This document shows, one piece after another, positions 12,806 to 27,800 of a stretch of DNA of 64,000 bases. The translations under genes and the position numbers were made by a program. The notes below the pieces were generated by a model. It had not been told where the DNA came from. It ran no database searches and saw only the letters and a list, made by a program, of their open reading frames with translations. Source of the stretch: Datnioides undecimradiatus (taxonomy: Eukaryota; Chordata; Actinopteri; Lobotiformes; Datnioididae); assembly GCA_008933995.1 (NCBI GenBank), contig WARS01000015.1, forward strand, positions 12,550,957 through 12,614,956, written 5' to 3'. Each line of letters starts with the position of its first letter. Position 1 is the stretch's first letter.

Positions 12806-15800
12806 TGCACAGATCTCTTCTTGTATGATTGATCACACTGGGAAAACAGGAAGGGAAAATAAGATATGACCTGGAGGAAAAGCACACAGTGTATGATTGA
12901 GAGCAGCATGTTTAGCATTTTTCCTCTCTCTCTCTGTTTCTAAACAGATTTGCACAGCCAGGGGCGCTCCAGGATCTTGTCTTAAACTACTGCACTGCTC
13001 AACGCTTCGGTGGTTAAATCTTGCCTCCGACCCGCGGCACTTTACTGCATGAGAGAAGAAGAAAATGTGACAAAAGACACACTTTCTTCTTCTACCCTCT
13101 CATCGCCTGTACATCTGCTTGGATCGTCAGCCAGCATGGTGGGGGTTGGAGTGTGGAGGATGGAGGATGGTGGGGTTGATTTCTTTGAATTTCTCTTTTT
13201 TCAATTAGACATCCACACAATGACACCTAAGCTCGTGTTCAACTTTTGGATAAGATGATGCAAGGTGGGAGCAAGCATACCTTTGCGTCAAAAGCGTGCT
13301 TGAAGATTTCACAGAGAGTTTTGGCATAATCTTGCGATTTGCCCGTCTCTGTGGCAAACAGTATGGTGGCTTTAACCCTCTTGGCCATGGCCTGACCCAT
13401 GAGCTTGGCCGAAAACTTCACAGCCCTGTTGAGGCAAAGAGAGACACACTGAGAATGAGATGCACAAAAAAACAAACCTAAAACAAAAACACAGGACAAG
13501 AAATCGCATGGCTCAGTCAAGGACCAGTTTGCAAACTTCCATGACCAGAGGACTCCCTCATGTCAGTAAGTTGGTAGAGTAGTGTGGTTCACTTCAGCAG
13601 GCAGCAGACATTATGTCAAGGTAGCGGATGGATGACAATTGTGATTACCTAGCTTGTCATATCCTCGAGGCAATTATATTAATAGCAGAACATATGCGTG
13701 CACGAGTGCATGCATACACCAACAAAACACTGACAAAGCTTTGATTACTCCCCGAGGGGTTGATTGGATGAATTTCACTGCTGAGTACTCCAGCTTCCTT
13801 CCCATGTGTATAACTTTTGTCAGTAAAGTGATTACTTGTTTGGCCCGAGATTACCATACACCCATCATACAATATATTATCTTTGACATTTAGGGCAGCA
13901 ATTTAACCTTGAGTCTATAAATGCAGGTGGAAAACACTGAAAACAAATCACTCATTTAACAAAAGCACGCTTTTCTTTTTCTCTTTTAATATTTCTGTAG
14001 GACTGCACACTCACTTGGCAAGCTTCTTGAATCCGATGGCTCTCTTCTTTGTGGGCGTCCCATTGACTCCTTTCCACACATGGGTATTCCAGGGATCAGG
14101 CTTTTGCATATGAGAAAAGAAATTAGTGTTCAGAGGTTGTCTTTGTTTAAGGTTAAAATCCATTCAAAGATACTGAGATATCATCTGTGATATTCTGTGT
14201 CTTCTAGGAGTGACTTGGTATAAATAAGCTGCAATTCTCGATTTGCAGTTTCCTGTAATGCTCCTGGCCTAAACATGAGTGCATGACTATAATTGTGACT
14301 ATTGTGATAGTAATTACCTGGTACTCAAAGGAAGGGGTGAGGCGGTAGTTCAGCATTTCTTGATGGAAAACCGGTGTGATACTTCCTGACATTGGAGGTA
14401 CAATCCACACCCAGTCTCCAGGACAGCCACCTCTCACCCGGTACTCATTCTCCATGTGCTTCATGAAGGACTCTGTGGCTGAGTGATGGTCTACTATGGT
14501 GACTTTGCATGACTAAAAATAGGGGACATAAACAACTCGCTTATGTATTTTTCTGAGTTTACAATTGTTGCAGCATTAACAGTGTAAAATGCAGTTTTAG
14601 AGATCCAAGTGCATGGTCATTTCATCAGTAACTAAATACATAATGGGATTTTTACACAACTAAAATGATTCTCCACTAAAATCACTTTATGCCTACCTAC
14701 AGTGGAGGCATTTCACGAGTGGCAAATATAAATAGCAATCTGCATCAGAGACAAACATATTTAGTCATATTTTAGCATAAATATTAGTGTTTGGAACACA
14801 CTGAGTAAATAAATGGACAGAGAAGAAGTATGTTACGCTACAGAAGTGATCTGAGGTGTTTTTATGAATGCTGATGGTAGGTGGTGTTTGTTCAGTTAAC
14901 TAACATATGCTGTCACTGTTAATATGTTCTTCTGGATCTAAGGTCATCAGAAGTTTTCTTTTAAAAGAACACCACATACAGATGTACCTACCTGGAAACT
15001 ATAGAGAACAGCAATGTTGATCTCTACCAATGCCTGATCTTTCCAGAGGGAGGAAGTCTTCCTGGTGTCCAAGGCCATCCTGGTAGCAACCTCCTACATT
15101 ACATCAAAAGAAACATGATATTAAAATTGACAAGTACAGCAAGTTCTAAAACTTAACAAAATCAAGTGTCATGCTCAGCTATGTTTCGTGTGTCAGGTAG
15201 GCACTACTTCATAGTAGTAGGTCAGTTCCTTTTCTAAATTTGTGAGTTTACCATTAAAGTATTTTACACTGTGAAGCACAAACAAATAGTTCCCTTCATC
15301 CACAGCTACAAAAACAAATTCTGAACTACGCCTGGAGGGCAAATCCACCACAGCTGACACCAGTGTGTCCTAAAGTGCTTTTCACAATTGGAGCACTGAT
15401 TTTAAGAGAAGCATCCCCATTTTACTTGTCTAAATAGAATAAAAAGATAGTAGGCAGTGTGACTGACCCAATTATATGTCACGTCAAGTACTTCATACAA
15501 CACCTCTTCAAAAAAAACCAAACTGTCCCTTTAAGAGACTTTTTGACAAAGCACAATGAGGCTTTATTTCTTGTCAAGTGCTGTTAATAAGCTTTCTCCT
15601 CATTGTGCACAATTAGAGGATGGGGTCATCTGGTGACACAACACATGCTCCTCTCTGCACCAGGCTACAGTCAATCTGTGCCTCTGATTCTTCCAGTGGA
15701 GCATGACTCTGTATTTTGGCACAATGCACTACCTCCAGAATGTTGTAGCGTGAGCTGTCACAGAAGTCCCTCACGCCAATCTCTGTGCCCATGTACCAGC

Positions 15801-18800
15801 CACTGAAGGGGCAGCCAGTGAACTCCAGGCCACCGATCTCAAGCAGCATGTTGGAGACTGCTGGGAGGCCGTACCACTTCAGATCCAGGTCCTTAAACCA
15901 CTCGTACCTGTGCAGAGCAAATATGGGAAAGACTGGTGGAACTGCAGCTGTTTCAGCTAACTCCATTTATTATGTTCCCTACTGAGGTCAGGTAAACACC
16001 CAACATTTGCAATATGCACAGCGACTTATTATAATAATTTGTGTCTTTTTCAGCACAGATATTTCTCCCTGAGACTCATATCATTACTGCTACTACTGAG
16101 AGTGCAGCCAAAATCAGCATTAACACAACCCGCTCTCCCTAACACATACAGACACACACATTCACTTTTGTCAGCTTTTTAATGCTGGACAGAAGAGGCA
16201 GGACCTCAATCTACCTCCCACCACTCACTCCTTGCACCCTCTAGAGGGATTGATAACATTGCTTTCAGTGTATCATTTGCAGAGCTGGGTCTAATCTCAT
16301 GTAATGATGAGACACTGTTGGTGGTCGCAGCCTGTGCCAAGCTGCTGCCAGAGCTGAGGGCCGGTTGATGCAGAGTATGGAGCAAGAGAGAGTCTGGCAG
16401 GGAGATCAGTGTGTCGTGGGATTCTGAAATGCTCTCAGTGGTGTGAAGCGATGTAGCGATAGCTCTGTCTGCATCTGTGTGTGCACATGTGAAAACTAGT
16501 GCTGTGGTAATGCCCATATCCTTACTGTGACTAAAGGTTTAGATACAGCACCTTAATGCAATTTGGGGTTTTGTTACCACTGTTGTGAGAAAAGTTTTCT
16601 TGAAAGTAAAGTAAACACATAAGAATAAAAAACAGGAGGAAGCTTGAAAACCTCACTAACAAGCCCCATGGTTACCACAAAAGCTGGCATAGCAACAGAT
16701 AAAGTATGGCTAGCTGTGCTTTCTGGGAAAATGCAGCACAGTTGGAATGTGACAATAACCCAATCAGACTACTTGGCATAAAAGTACCCCATTGTTTAAG
16801 AAGTGTTGTTAAGGGAAGTGTGAGTAGGTGGATGTCTTTTTGTGCAGTCCCCTCTGTTCTTGTTTTTGCTCAGTTTTGTATATTTTATGCATGCTCAAGA
16901 GGGAAGGCACAACTCACTTTGGGTGTGTGATCGGCACCTCAAGGATGAGGTCTTCAGGTATCTCAAACAGCTCAGGGTCATTTCCGTTTGCTTGCAGCAG
17001 GAGGGGCAGGACATCAAAACGGCCTTTTGGAGCTTTCCACCCGAGCTGCATGCAGATCTAGTAGCAAAAGTGACATGCATATTGAGTGCAAATCGCATGT
17101 TTCTTCCCCAGAGAATTTTTTGCAGCTTTATCTATTGACTTAAAAATACAGCCCCTCCTGTGTACCTCAGTAAACTCAACATTAGCAGGGTCTCCCAAGA
17201 TCTGTCCATCAGGCTGTTTGTAGCCTGCATAACGAATCAGCTGACTGTTCCACACTCGAAAGTCATGTTTTCCATCTGTCCTCTGAGGAAATATGGTGAT
17301 GGCCGACCTGCAACAAAAAAACACCACAATAAAAGATAAAAAAAATTGAACGAACAAGTCTGTCAATAATTTGTAGTGATATTCAAAACATTTGCCAATG
17401 TTACATTATTACTTTATTATCTTTTCAAATAATCTCGAAAAACATTTTGAAGAAAATAATTCCCAGACAATGCCACAGCATTATGTTAGATCAATAGCAT
17501 GTTGCTCTCTGCTCACAATGTATATGATGTATATGATTATTTAAGTACATTAATGGACAAGATTGCTAACAGACGGTTACCATTGTGCACGTAATCTGTT
17601 GCCAAAGGCATTTTTAATCACGTTATGTCAAAGGACTCAAAACATGACCAAAGCTTAGCTACCTTTGGTCTGTTCTACATGCTAGTGGTGTTTTAATGCC
17701 ATGACCGAGTAAAAGTGTTAATACTGCTAAGCCGGTTGTAAGTCGGTAAGGAGGGAGAGCAGCTGGTGTGAATCTGGGCCAGTTGTGCCAGAAATCTACA
17801 TCTGCAGGGAAATGGTGTCTCAGCTTGGCTTCGGAAACTGGTTTACATATTGAGACCGGTAGTCCAGATTTAAATTTTTCCCTTGTCGTCTTGTGGGCAT
17901 CACGTAATGTATAGGATTAAAGAGCGCAGGATGTAAAAAGAAGCTTGACACTGCCACCCTTTATATTGTTAGTAAGTAGTAAGTTATTAGTTGTAACTGA
18001 TGCATATATAAATGGTCAATAAATCATTTATTTGTGTGTTGTAGAGGAACAAGGATCGAGGAGCTTTTTATTGTCATTACAACAAGTGTTTTCAGTACAT
18101 AGTGCAATGAAACAGGATGGTTAGATCAGGTTTAAGCCATTAAAGCCATTAAGTTTGGGTTGCCATGTTGCAAAAGGTCCCTTTGTCTTGTTAGATTATG
18201 TGATCATTTCTTTCTAAAAAGGACCACAGACAATCCGGACCAAACTCCCCCCATTGCTTGAAAACATTCATATTAGACTGGCTTGTTCACAAAGTTTTGT
18301 TCTTATTAATCACTAATGATTTATGATTACAACAAAACTATAAAGGATTGGTAAATAATTGAAGAAGCCTTTGATTACGAGTTACAAATCCTTTATAAGA
18401 AGGTATCTCAAGAGGTAGTGGTGCATGACAAATAATGTTAATTGCCAAAGGGCAAATCTAATAAGATTTTCTTTTTTTTCACATAATAAAGCAAGCTGAA
18501 ACAAATATTTCCACTGTTTCCAATATACCACCTTTCTATCATGAAATTCACCACTTGAAAACTGACTCAGTCCTGTGCTTGCATCATTTTAGGACCATCT
18601 CTGAGACTTGTCTCTGTTTTTGTAGTACTGACAGGTGATTTTGAATAAGCAAAATAATTCCCAAACTATTGCAACATGTTGCAATAGCACTATATGTTTA
18701 TTTATGCGTCTCTATTTATGTTAAAGCAAGCCAGGCTGAGTGAGCCGCAGCCAGGATGTTGTGCTGGCTCTTATCAACATGTGTATCTGAACTGTCCTTC

Positions 18801-21800
18801 CGAAGGCCAGGCTAAGCATAGTAATGAGTCAGAAGCAAATCCATCATCCAAGAAGTAAATATGAGGTTTCACATGTGATTAGGACTTGGCAGAAAAAGCG
18901 AGCTAGCGCCGAGCAGGTCTGACAAATGGCTGCTTGTTAGCAAGGTCCGCTGCCTCACCGACGGGGCAATGATTGGTGCCGAGACACTGACAGATAGACA
19001 GATAGCAGATAGTGTCAGAGACAGCGTTAAGAGACAGAGCACACACTGACAGATGGGACAGTGGGTCAAATCAGGGTAGTCAGTGAGGGAGAGGGGTGAT
19101 GAGATACATGGAGCGACAGATGGGGAGAGGAACAAGTCAGAGGAACACAAGCGGACTTGAACAAAGAAATAAGACTTAGGTAAATAGTTGAGCAGTGTGT
19201 GTGTGTGCATGTGTTTACCTCAAGTTGCCTTTGTTGGTAGCATACTTGATGTGGTTACAGATATAGTTGTACATTCCATGAGCTGTTGTGCAGTCTCTGG
19301 CATCAAAAACCTGGAAAGCAAACATGAAAACAAAAACTGAGAAGCAGGATTATAGACACTAAAGTCAAAAATAACAGTTAAAATGAATACAGTTTGCATT
19401 TTTCCTCTTTTTCAGTATCTCTAAGTATCCTGTTTATAGTGCAAACGTTCAAATGCAATGCTATAGTTTGAATCTTGATCTTATCCACATTGCTTATCAT
19501 ACTTGTGATTTCTGGCATACTGTGCATTACCTGTAGTTTGGACCATTGGATCCTTCCTACACATCGGGCAGCATTCCTCCAGGCGTGCTTGGCTCCATAA
19601 ATCAGTTCGGTGTCTTTAAGCTGGTAAGTTCCTGAAGCTTCAATCTCCTTGGTCACCTCCTCCAGCCTGTCCACATGGGCCTTAGAGCCAAACCTGTAGG
19701 CAGGAAAGCACAATACACAAGAGCACAAGAGAATGTGTGCATACATACATATAGGCAATACATGTAAATTGTGCCATTTTGTAAAGATCCCTTGTAGTTT
19801 TGTGAGTAAGTGTAGGCCTGTAACAGTCGTAGGGCAACTGATGTGGGAATAGCTTAATGCTAAATGCTAAGTTACTCATGGTGGCTCCACTGGCTGCGAT
19901 CTCTGCCTTCACTTATGGAACTTTTGACTAGTTGAGAACATTGCATCTCTGTGGCGTGATGCACATTATTTTGTATCCAAAACTTGATCTTCAATTGGAT
20001 AGGTCCATCAGATAATATAAAATCATCCATATGCATTTTCATTAACCTTCCTTTTTTCATTTAAAAATGTACATTGTAACTGACCCTTTATCAAAGTATG
20101 ACAGTATTTTGTATAATATTTACTTTCAGCTGAGTAAATGTTTTAAAGGTAATTACTTTTACTTGAGTTCTAATAGATCATGTTGCCAGGTATTATGATG
20201 CACCAAGCTACATAGCTATCATTAATTAACCAGGTTAGCTGTATTTACTATATGGCCTACATGTCTTGCTTAGTAACTACATCTTAATAATATATGACCA
20301 GTTATACTTATTGCTTATCTTCTTTACTGTTTAGTTTTATTTTACAAGCCTGATGTTATCCATCCCTACATGTTGCTCTTTGACTCTACCCATTCATTCT
20401 CACTCTGCAGAGGTCACAGGCTGTGCTTTACCTTTTGATTGAGGTGTAGTACTGGTCTATGAAGTCAGTGGCCAGTGGAAGAAGCTCCTCTTTGCTTCTG
20501 ACTTCATCTGGTTTACGGATGTGCTGGTTGGGCATCATCACAGAGCCAATGCACACATTTTCAGTGCAGATTGGCATCTGAAAAGACAAATAGCAGACAG
20601 ATGAGGGATAAATGCAGCTGAAGAGCCAGGTGATCATGGCATACCATACAATTCTCTGCCAATGTATCTGCAAACATTCACAAGATTTACTTTTGAGGAA
20701 AGCGTAACACTAACAGAAGACACCATGTTGACTCCTCTGTGTAATGAAGGTATTAGTTTTATTAGACAAACAACTCTTCAGCATATTTCATTGGCCTTCA
20801 GAATCCCTGTTTACTCACAACAGACTGTTTTTTATTCATCTGTGTTGTTATTGAATCTACCGTGAGAGAAGCATGGCATCCTTTTAATTTACAAAAGACA
20901 GAGCTATCACATTACCTTCACTCCCTATTCATTTTAGATTAACCAGCTACGTCTTGCTTCTGCTTGATAGGAAACAGACCAGGGAAATGCTTGAATTATA
21001 CTTTAAGCAAATGGAATAATTCAAAAGAAAACTGTTTTCAAATCCAGTTTCTCCATACTTTCTCATGTTCCTCTTTTAACTTCAGCTGTTGTGTGAATCA
21101 TAATCAGAACACTTCTTTTGCCCGATGAAAGAAGGTGCTAACACTCTCAGTGTGCCAAACCCCATATAAAAATACATTTACCTCATACATTCTTGCTAAA
21201 GAACCATATCAAACATTAAATTAAGAGCTACTCCTAACCACTGATGCAAAGATTTACAATTCTTTTGCTACTTTTCCCCTAGATAAGAGACAATAATAAA
21301 CTAGAAAAAACTTCAAGTACTCAAACTGTAGTGCAACATTATCAATTATATCGTTCCACTTGGTTCAAATAAAAAGTCAATTTTTTTGTTTTGTACTCTG
21401 AATGCATTCAAGGCATCATAACTGTTTTACAATTTCTTTCATTATATCGCTCACAAATGGCTGGCACGCATGTTAATGAATGAGTAAGTCAGTGAGTCAT
21501 GGATTGGTATCCTTCCATTAAGCAAAGACAGGAAGACAGGAAGAGCGAGGAGGAAAGACTGAAAATAAGAAAACAGACAGATGAAGAGAGAAAATTGCTC
21601 ATAGCTGAGAGCAACCTTGTGTGGTCAGTTTAATATGATTAGAGCTGAAGTCAGCTGTCACTTTGGTTAGCCTAAATGCCTTCACCAGCTCAGAGAGAGA
21701 CTGAATGAGTGAAGAAAGAGTGGACGGCAGTAAAGATAGCGCAGGCGTGCAGTTGAAGAGGAAATTTGACAATGACCCTGGTGCTAAAATTGGCTTGTTA

Positions 21801-24800
21801 CGCTGAACCACACACTTGCACTGTCCAAACACTCTGACGACGTGAACTGGCAGTCTGTCCAAAAATACCCCTCCACCCCCCCCGCGCCCTTTCAACAAGT
21901 CTAACCCTCGCTCGACAAAAACAGAAGAAAAAAAACTGTTGAACAAGACGACAAACACACCACCGCAGACAGTCAAAACAAAAGAACATGGGAAAGGAAA
22001 TTGAGTGAGAATCTGAGAAAGTGTTCAAGAAAACGAAAGATAAAAATAAAAGGGGGAAAAAAGGAAGCTAAGAAAAGATAATTGACAACGAGAGAGAACA
22101 ACAAAGCTGAGGCAGAAAAAACATGAACGGTAAGAGGTGACTGAGTAAAAGGGGGAAATGGATGAGTAGAGCAGGGAGTGTTAAAAATAAAACAAAGGAA
22201 TCACTTGTGCTCCAGCACGTCCGCTCATCATACCGCTCTGGGCATTCATGCCAGCCAGCTGTCCTTTTCGAAAAAGACGGATCATCCTCGAATACAGCAG
22301 CGTCTGTGATATATAATAAATCTGAAGATGCTACTACAGGCCATTCATTGAGATGCACAGCCTGTTCGATAAGTCACCGAAGTAATTAGGCTGCTGTTTG
22401 CTGTTTACGAATGGCTGCAGTGTTTTGGGGGGTTGAATGCTTAAACAGCGGGGTTCACCTTGTGCTCACTAGACTGGCGTACTAACTAGAGGAAGGAACT
22501 TTGTCTGCATGATAAAATGGAATAAACAAATGGACAGAGCGGTTGATAGATGAACAGGGATTAGAAATCAATTTCCTTTCCAAAGTCTTGCTTTTTGGAG
22601 TTTACCCTCAAACAAAGTTTTCTGAAATGATCTTGTTTAGCTTTACAAGGCAACCATGAGGGTGGAGACTAAGCACCCCCCAAAAAACCACAGCATCAAT
22701 TCTTTCCCCCAAAAACATATTGTTTAATGCCCAAAACACTACATGTTAAACTTATGACAAAGCCTCCACCAGCCATGATAAATTTAATGGTTGTCCATCA
22801 ACAGCAAATGAGGAAGTAGCTTGACATCATCATAGAGCCACAGGTATTCAGGGTGAATGGATGGTCAAGAAAACATTGGACTATTAGTTCATAACTGTTG
22901 TTTATTTCTCCTCTACAACAGTCTAGTTGCTTCCTTGACAATGATCATCACCTAACATTAACTAACTTTGTCGTTGTAGACTTTATGGAAAGATCCCTTG
23001 AACCAAACAGAGTTGTGATTTTCAGGCAAACTACAGTGCCTCTGACCTTTGCCAAGCAGTTATTTTGACCCAAATTGTGATCTTTCTATAACCCTTACCA
23101 ACTTGGTTTTGTCAATAAACCAGGCCGTATCTGGTGTAAGATTAGACAACTGCTTTATTTTCAAAACTATGCTATTGTGTCAGATAGGAGAACGCTTTTT
23201 GGTCATGAAGCGCAACAACTTTGGCAGGCCTCTTCACTTTTCCTCAAGCATCACTTAGCTTGCAATTTTAATTTCTTTGGTTTACAGACAAATACCATCA
23301 ATGTCAACTGTACTCTGCTTGCATGCTGCAATTAGTAAGATGGTGAACACGGACTGCTAAATCTCAGCAAGTCAACATTGTCTATCTGACAAAATTAGTT
23401 TGCTGATGTAGCAGGTAGCTCAAAGAACCACTAAATAGCCACAGTCTCCTGCATGCTAGCATGACTGTAGACTTTGTCTTTCTTGATTTTACTCATGCAA
23501 AAAGTGGGAAAAACTGCCATTCCTCTGTAACAGTTCAGAATTATCAAGATCAATGAATAGATCAGATTTGTTGAGCTTATCATGCCAAAATATAAATGCA
23601 GTAATATCAGGCAATTTGGATAAAAATACCCACCAAGTATCACATGTTTGATCTGTCAGTTTTCTGAAAATGCTGAGTCATTGTATTACTATGTGAGTCA
23701 CTGTATGACCGTGTGAGGTGTTCTCATACAGTATGTCAGTGATCTGGTTTCTTTTTTTCCCTGAAGGATTCATTGTTTCATAAGCTTTGCCTAGATCTCC
23801 CCAACCCCCCTGCTTTTTGGCTAAATAGCAATGAGCTAAATCACCAATATTTCAGGCAAGAGCTCTCTAATGTATGAATAGTTAGTGAGAAGCAGAGAAA
23901 AGGCACGCCACGCTGTGCCATTATTCTTGAATCTACTTGACTTGCAAATTATACGTTGGTAAGTCTGCAGGCTAAATGTTTTTACAGGCAACCGATATAC
24001 TGTATTTGCTCTTCATCAGCACCAGTAAGACACCGTTAAAGCCCCACACAGTATAACTGTCACTTGACCTACAGTTGACCTACAGTTTTGCATGTTTGTG
24101 ACTTAATACAAAGGCTGACACACCGGACTTCTGCCTGTCATACATCTGGTATCATATTGTCATTTGTCAGCAAGAAAACCAGATATCTGGCTTGCTGCAA
24201 TTGAACGATTAAAAAAATGCAGTATTACCACTGTCAAAAGTCTTGGCATACACACCAAAGTACTAAGGGACCAGAATAATAGAAAAGCCTGGTTGTTGTT
24301 TTTAAGTTTAAATCATCAGTCCTGTAATAACTGCTCTCTTTGACAAGTCTCAAAGGTGCACTGGTTGACCTCTGATCCAGTTCTTTACATTGCAGCTCTT
24401 GGTCTTGATTGACTGAATTCCATTTTATTACCAAATATGTAATGCTTTTTGCTCAGCCTGATGAGGCAGCTTTGAACCTCAAGTTAAAGTAAACTAGAGC
24501 TGAAATATCATTTTTCAAGAGTAAATGGTATATTTTCCCATTGTTTTAGCTGCTTGCTTTTTTGTATCTTATGTGAAATATATTCAGTTGATATTCAGTG
24601 AACTGAATTTGTGATTTTCCCCATTTTCTGATGCAATTGCTTTTATTGACTGAGCGAGTAAAATAATCAGATTAATTGATAACAAAAGTACTTGATAACT
24701 GCGGCCTAAACGTCAGCACACAAACAACTAAAGTAGCCTCAACACAATTTTAAATAAAGTTGGTTTTACTGGGGGGCTGTTGTAGTGCATTGCAGAATAG

Positions 24801-27800
24801 TTTCATCATACAAGTGTTTCTACATTTCCTGGTCACTTGTATCAGGCCATGAAGAAACAAGGGCCTTCATTCATATTCTCCACTGGGGTAGAAACTGTGG
24901 CTACTATATTAAGACGACTTATATTATGATATCAAAATCTTTCTCACGCTTGCCAGATTAGTTGCCTTATCTGCAAATAGGCTTCTTTACCCAACCAGTA
25001 ATGAAAGTGATTAATATATGCCTTACCTTGCTGGAGCTGTGGTGCAGTGTGTCACTGTAGACAGTGCCAGTCTCCCAGTTCTTGATCTTTAGGAAGCGGG
25101 GGCATTTGGAGGGGCTGCCATTCTGCAGCGTCTTAGTGGGTGAAGTCCTGCCCTGGGCCGGAGGCTGCAAAGAGCACACATGAGTCAGTACTTCATGCCT
25201 TTGTACTGTGCCTGGCTGACCCCAGAGACACCTTTGGTGCAATGTGGTAAATTGTTTATGAGTGGGAGTCATGCTGAGGAAAACTGAATAGAGATGAAGC
25301 CCTCACACTGTGCAGTGCCGGATTTGAGTGCCACAATTGTATATTGATTGGGAATAACATGAGTAATATCTGGAAGTACTGTTACAACAATTGTGAGGCA
25401 AAGAGCTTTCACACTAGACTCCCAGCTCTTTTTCTCCCCTCAAGGAAAATCAGTTTATCATTGTATTTAAGTTTCTCTCACACAGACGTATACACAGGAA
25501 CAACTTACTTTCTCTCCCTCTACCATTTCTGTTTTATTTCTTACACCAGGATAAAAGCAATCAGCATTTAACAGCAGGTTGATAGCAAGCTAACTCTTGG
25601 CTCACTGGGTTTTCCAATACTGTAGCTATTGACTGATGAATGCCTGCAATTTAACCCCAAAGCCAACTGTAAGCGTCCCTAGAGATCGGCACTGAGTGAT
25701 TGCCTAAGATCAGAGTAATCGCTCGCACACCTTGGAAGCTCTTTCATCATTTCCCACGGCATTGTTAATTGCACAGTGGAGCAGCTTCTGAACAACAGTG
25801 ACACAATCATCATGCTTGCCAGGGAGATGAATACCAACAGTGTCACGCCAGTGGAGTCTCATTGTCATTTTGTGTCCTCTCAAACAGCAAAGAGGAATGA
25901 GGAGGACTGAATTGAATTTGATTTTGCACACACTGAGAGTAAAGCGCTTAGTTCCTGTGTGTTCATGCTCCAACAGCAGTAACCCCCACTGTGCAGCTCA
26001 AATATGACACATTGTTATCACTGAGGTTGTGGACAGGAAGAAAGATCATTGTACCGTAAAGAGACTCTCAGTTGAAGAGGCAAAGAAAATCAGATGAGTT
26101 TTAAGGCTCGTTGACATAAAAAGCAGAGCTGTTTGTATTAGAATGTGAATATTAGGCCTGTCAGTCACTGACCGGAAGCTATAGCTTTGGCATTTACATT
26201 TAGGAAAGTCACTTTTCTATTAAGGCCACATGCAGGTTATAGAGAAGGCTCTTCATATGAACAACTTGTAAATGTCAGTTTACTTTTCTCTTTATTTGTA
26301 CATGTGTGCTGATTTACATTTTAAATGTCAGAGTTACTGTGGAAAGGACAAACATCTTTTCTGCCTCTGAAAAACATATGTGAGAGCAAGGTCGGCTATT
26401 AAATGACCACTAATTGAATATTTGGGCAGACATACGTTGAGAGAGCTAAAGGGGAGATAATTATGTCAAATATGATTTTCCACAAATGGTTCAACTGACC
26501 TTTTTTTATGTACCCCTCTGTCTGCACTACATGGTGGACAGCCTTACAGACCCAAATTTGCACAATCACAACTCACAATAAAATGGCCGGCTGCGCTGCA
26601 GTACTGCACATATTTATGAGGGAGTGATTTCAGTCACAACCAAGCTCTGGATCTGAATGGCAAAACATGTGACATTTAAAAAGATTTGAGGCTGTCTCTT
26701 CATTTAATTTTTATTTTTATTTTTTTGTCCCTTAAAAAACAAAAATGGAAGAACAGAAAGTTAAGGAATGGATTAAATTGTGTAACTATTTGCTCTTATT
26801 TATTTGAATTATTAGATCTACTGAGAAAAAAACATGCAATTAAATTAGTGTTTTTCAGAGGTTATATCTGAATATATTCTTTTAGGTAAAAAATTTAAAT
26901 GTAGAATGCAAAATCACTCTATGTCACGTCTTTTCACCAGTCGGGATGCATTCACCTGGCATATTTACTGAACAGTAGGATCAGCAAAGCCATTGGAATT
27001 AATTTGAGTGTAACATCATCAATGTTGTCTTGTAATTTGTGTCACCTCCCATTTGCTATCAATTAGTGTGCATAGCTCTTGGTAACTCTTGGTAAGTTTG
27101 GCATTTTTGCAACCAACTGACTACATCAAAAGAATTTACTTGTGAAATATTTTTATATTATATTTTTAAGGATCTATAGTAAAATATAGTAATCTGTAAC
27201 CTATGACATTTCAAAAGTAACCTTCCAGACAAAGTCTCTGACAAGAACAATCACTGTGTATTACCATTGCATGTATCCTTCTACAAAAGAAATCTGTCCT
27301 GGATGCTGCCATTAAGAGGCCAATGTTAGCAGCTCTGATCTGTTTTTTATTGGTTTTGGTAATGTTTGAAGCCCTAGAGTTTGGACTTTCTTCTCCCCCT
27401 ACTTGCACTTAGAGTAATTACACAAACAATGACATTGTGCTCATATTACCATAAGCTTCATTCTCCTAGTTTCTGTGGACTAGTCTGCTATTACAGTTGC
27501 TCCCCATTCCAGCTATGGTGAACCTGTTGCTGCGGTTGACATAACACAACCACCCAAGTCATGGAGCTAATGTTACATTAATTAGCTGGTTAGCTAGCAG
27601 CCACTGACAAATCTGACAGCAAAAGTTATCTAACTTAAGGTTTGAAGTTTCAGTCTGATGTGCAGCAATGGAAAGCTTACAGGTAACATATTATGTGGCT
27701 TGACAAACAGTCAATTACAGGACTTACAAGAGAAGAAACAACTACAGGAAGTTTTTTTTAAGTTTGCCAATGCACAAAGTAAGTCTAGACACAGTGCAGT

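Larger units (their letters stand above)
12328..13280 (-). other. nos1 intron 14 with two CA arrays
   Basis: A 953-bp intron between the two FMN-domain exons. It contains two dinucleotide arrays 118 bp apart (listed separately) and no coding sequence. Confidence 0.85.

Noticed and set aside
12369..12887. 172-codon minus-strand ORF in intron 14
   Set aside because: It runs through both CA arrays and owes its length to Cys-Val dipeptide repeats from the microsatellites.
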